The position numbers were made by a program, and so were the translations under genes. Below the pieces are notes generated by a model that was not told the DNA's origin, did no database searches, and saw only the letters and a program-made list of their open reading frames with translations. A stretch of 6,174 bases of DNA, from positions 1-6,174 of the forward strand of contig JAGOCL010000162.1 in assembly GCA_017998755.1 (NCBI GenBank), in the 5' to 3' direction. Shown here in pieces: positions 4,805 to 6,174 of the stretch. The stretch is from Spirochaetota bacterium (GTDB lineage Bacteria > Spirochaetota > GWE2-31-10 > MWDO01). How positions within the stretch are numbered: position 1 is the first letter of the stretch; each line of letters begins with the position of its first letter.

Positions 4805-6174
4805 ATGTTAATATTAATCAATCTGAATTCCGAAGAATTAACGGCCGAAGTTTCGTCTACTTTAAGTTCTTATTTTAAAAGCGTAAACATTGTAGTTACT
4901 TCAAATATTACCGAAGCAAAATATCTTCTATCTAACGACAAAAATATAAAAATTATCATATCGGATTTTCTTTTTAAAGACGGTACGGTTTTCGACCTGA
5001 CGGTATTTAAGAAACCGATAATTATATTAGCCGATAAGGAATATTCGACATCCGCTTTTATATCGCTAAAAAACGGATATAACGACTGTATTGTTAAAGA
5101 TCAGGGGAAAATGTTTGTAAAAATGATTCCGTATTATATATCAAAAACTTTTATTAAAATGAAGAAAATTAATAAAATCAGGAATTTAAGCAAATCAAAT
5201 AAACAGTTTTTAGCAAGCGCGTCGCATGAATTAAGAACCCCGTTGAATTCTATATTAGGATTTGCGCAACTGTTGATAGAAGAGGAGCCGGAGGGAGAAA
5301 AGCTAGATAAAATTAAAATTATTAAGGATTCCGGAAAATATCTCTTAAATATTATTAATGATATTCTCGACCTGTCAAAGATCGAGTCGGGGAAAATTCT
5401 TTTTGAGAAAATCAATTTTTTACTTATTAATACGATCGCTCATATTCAGAGTATTTTTTATATACAAGCGAGCGATAAAAAAATAAATTTTACCGTTAAT
5501 ATAGACGAAACCGTTCCAAATCTTGTTTTAGGCGACGAACTGCGTATAAGCCAGATATTGATTAATATTCTTTCTAATTCGTTTAAATTTACCCCGGAGA
5601 ACGGTAAAATATCGCTTAGTTGTTCGTATTACAATGGAGTCGCTCATTTTATTATAGAAGATACCGGAATAGGTATTCCTAAAGAAAAATTAAAGACGAT
5701 TTTTAAACCTTTTGCGCAGGTTGACGCTTCCACAACCAGAAAATACGGCGGAACCGGGCTCGGTCTGACGATATCTAAAGATTTGATTAAATTTATGGGG
5801 GGGACGATCGACGTTGAAAGCGAAGTCGACGTTGGAACAAAGTTTTTTATAAACATTCCGATAGAATCAATAGACGTTAATAAAATCGGACAATCCGACG
5901 ATTTGCAATCAAGCGAGAGGAACAAAGCTATCGAAATGGTCGACGGTTGGATATCCAAAATGGGGGATGAAAAAATTTATAAAAGCGTAATATTATCGGG
6001 AATCGCCAATCTTCCCGAGAGAATTCATTTGTTGGAAGACGCTATCAATAACGTCGATATCGACAATATCAAATTTCACGCTCACCAGATAAAAGGATTT
6101 ACCGGAAGCTACGGAATGGACGAGATATATAAATTTGCTTTGGATATTTATAACGAGATTAATAACGGTTCCGG
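4805..6174 (+). CDS. Hybrid histidine kinase: receiver-like, HisKA, HATPase_c, HPt; 3' end outside window
   Basis: 456 complete codons are open to the right edge. Residues 1-115 are receiver-like: D54 (ISDF) fits the phosphoacceptor and K98 (IVKD) the conserved Lys, but the acidic pair is replaced by N6-L7 and the conserved Thr/Ser by A76. Residues 116-135 are a basic helical linker. HisKA follows with the H-box SHELRTPLNS (phosphorylated His141). HATPase_c shows the N-box (N254, N258), G1 DTGIGI (286-291), F-box IFKPFAQVD (299-307) and G2 GGTGLGL (315-321). Residues about 373-456 are an HPt domain with HAHQIKG, the likely phosphotransfer His being H427. There are no membrane segments, so it is cytosolic. 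The expected reaction is ATP-dependent autophosphorylation of His141; phosphate reaching H427 would need an intermediate receiver Asp, either the N-terminal one or one in trans. An HPt is about 100 residues, so the gene probably ends soon after the window. An in-frame TTG at 4793 is an alternative start; the ATG is preferred. Confidence 0.93.
   Translation, partial: MLILINLNSEELTAEVSSTLSSYFKSVNIVVTSNITEAKYLLSNDKNIKIIISDFLFKDGTVFDLTVFKKPIIILADKEYSTSAFISLKNGYNDCIVKDQGKMFVKMIPYYISKTFIKMKKINKIRNLSKSNKQFLASASHELRTPLNSILGFAQLLIEEEPEGEKLDKIKIIKDSGKYLLNIINDILDLSKIESGKILFEKINFLLINTIAHIQSIFYIQASDKKINFTVNIDETVPNLVLGDELRISQILINILSNSFKFTPENGKISLSCSYYNGVAHFIIEDTGIGIPKEKLKTIFKPFAQVDASTTRKYGGTGLGLTISKDLIKFMGGTIDVESEVDVGTKFFINIPIESIDVNKIGQSDDLQSSERNKAIEMVDGWISKMGDEKIYKSVILSGIANLPERIHLLEDAINNVDIDNIKFHAHQIKGFTGSYGMDEIYKFALDIYNEINNGS

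Noticed and set aside
5134..5958. Minus-strand open frames within the kinase gene (5134-5415, 5644-5958)
   Set aside because: The plus strand here encodes unmistakable HisKA and HATPase_c motifs.

Overview
This 6.2 kb window is AT-rich, with long A/T runs between genes, and carries four protein genes. The layout suggests a free-living or gut-associated diderm bacterium. A large lipoprotein with a spirochaete-like lipobox (LSSC), tandem chitobiase-C/Fn3-associated repeats and a starch-binding-type module fits Spirochaetota or a similar gut phylum. No rRNA, tRNA or phylogenetic marker is present, so this placement is only a lean. No mobile element, CRISPR array or tRNA is visible.

Layout: (1) bases 1-1122, minus strand: a response-regulator-like protein with a SpoIIE/RsbU-type PP2C phosphatase domain, running off the left edge a few codons before its probable end. 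(2) 1123-1432: a 310-base divergent intergenic region holding a perfect 10-bp inverted repeat that contains mirror-image TTATTA-17-TATAAT boxes on both strands. (3) 1433-4108, plus strand: an 891-residue surface lipoprotein built from beta-sandwich and carbohydrate-binding-like modules with no catalytic domain. (4) 4205-4651, plus strand: a 148-residue protein made of two 78-residue-period copies of a small helical, helix-hairpin-helix-like module. Its promoter/leader carries a perfect 11-bp inverted repeat reaching from the -10 box into the ribosome binding site. (5) A 13-bp perfect stem-loop at 4661-4694. (6) 4805 to the right edge, plus strand: a histidine kinase with an N-terminal receiver-like domain, HisKA, HATPase_c and a C-terminal HPt domain.

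How the parts may work together (inference): two signalling proteins flank a glycan-binding lipoprotein and a small helical repeat protein. Each signalling protein has a degenerate receiver. The phosphatase protein has Asn where the phosphorylated Asp should be, and the kinase receiver keeps that Asp but lacks the acidic metal-binding pair. The kinase carries its own HPt but no normal receiver, so its phosphoryl acceptor is probably encoded elsewhere. All four genes seem to have their own promoters, so the window looks like a neighbourhood of single-gene units, not one operon. The most unusual items are the paired degenerate receivers, the duplicated small helical protein with its operator-like dyad, and the non-catalytic starch-binding-like lipoprotein.
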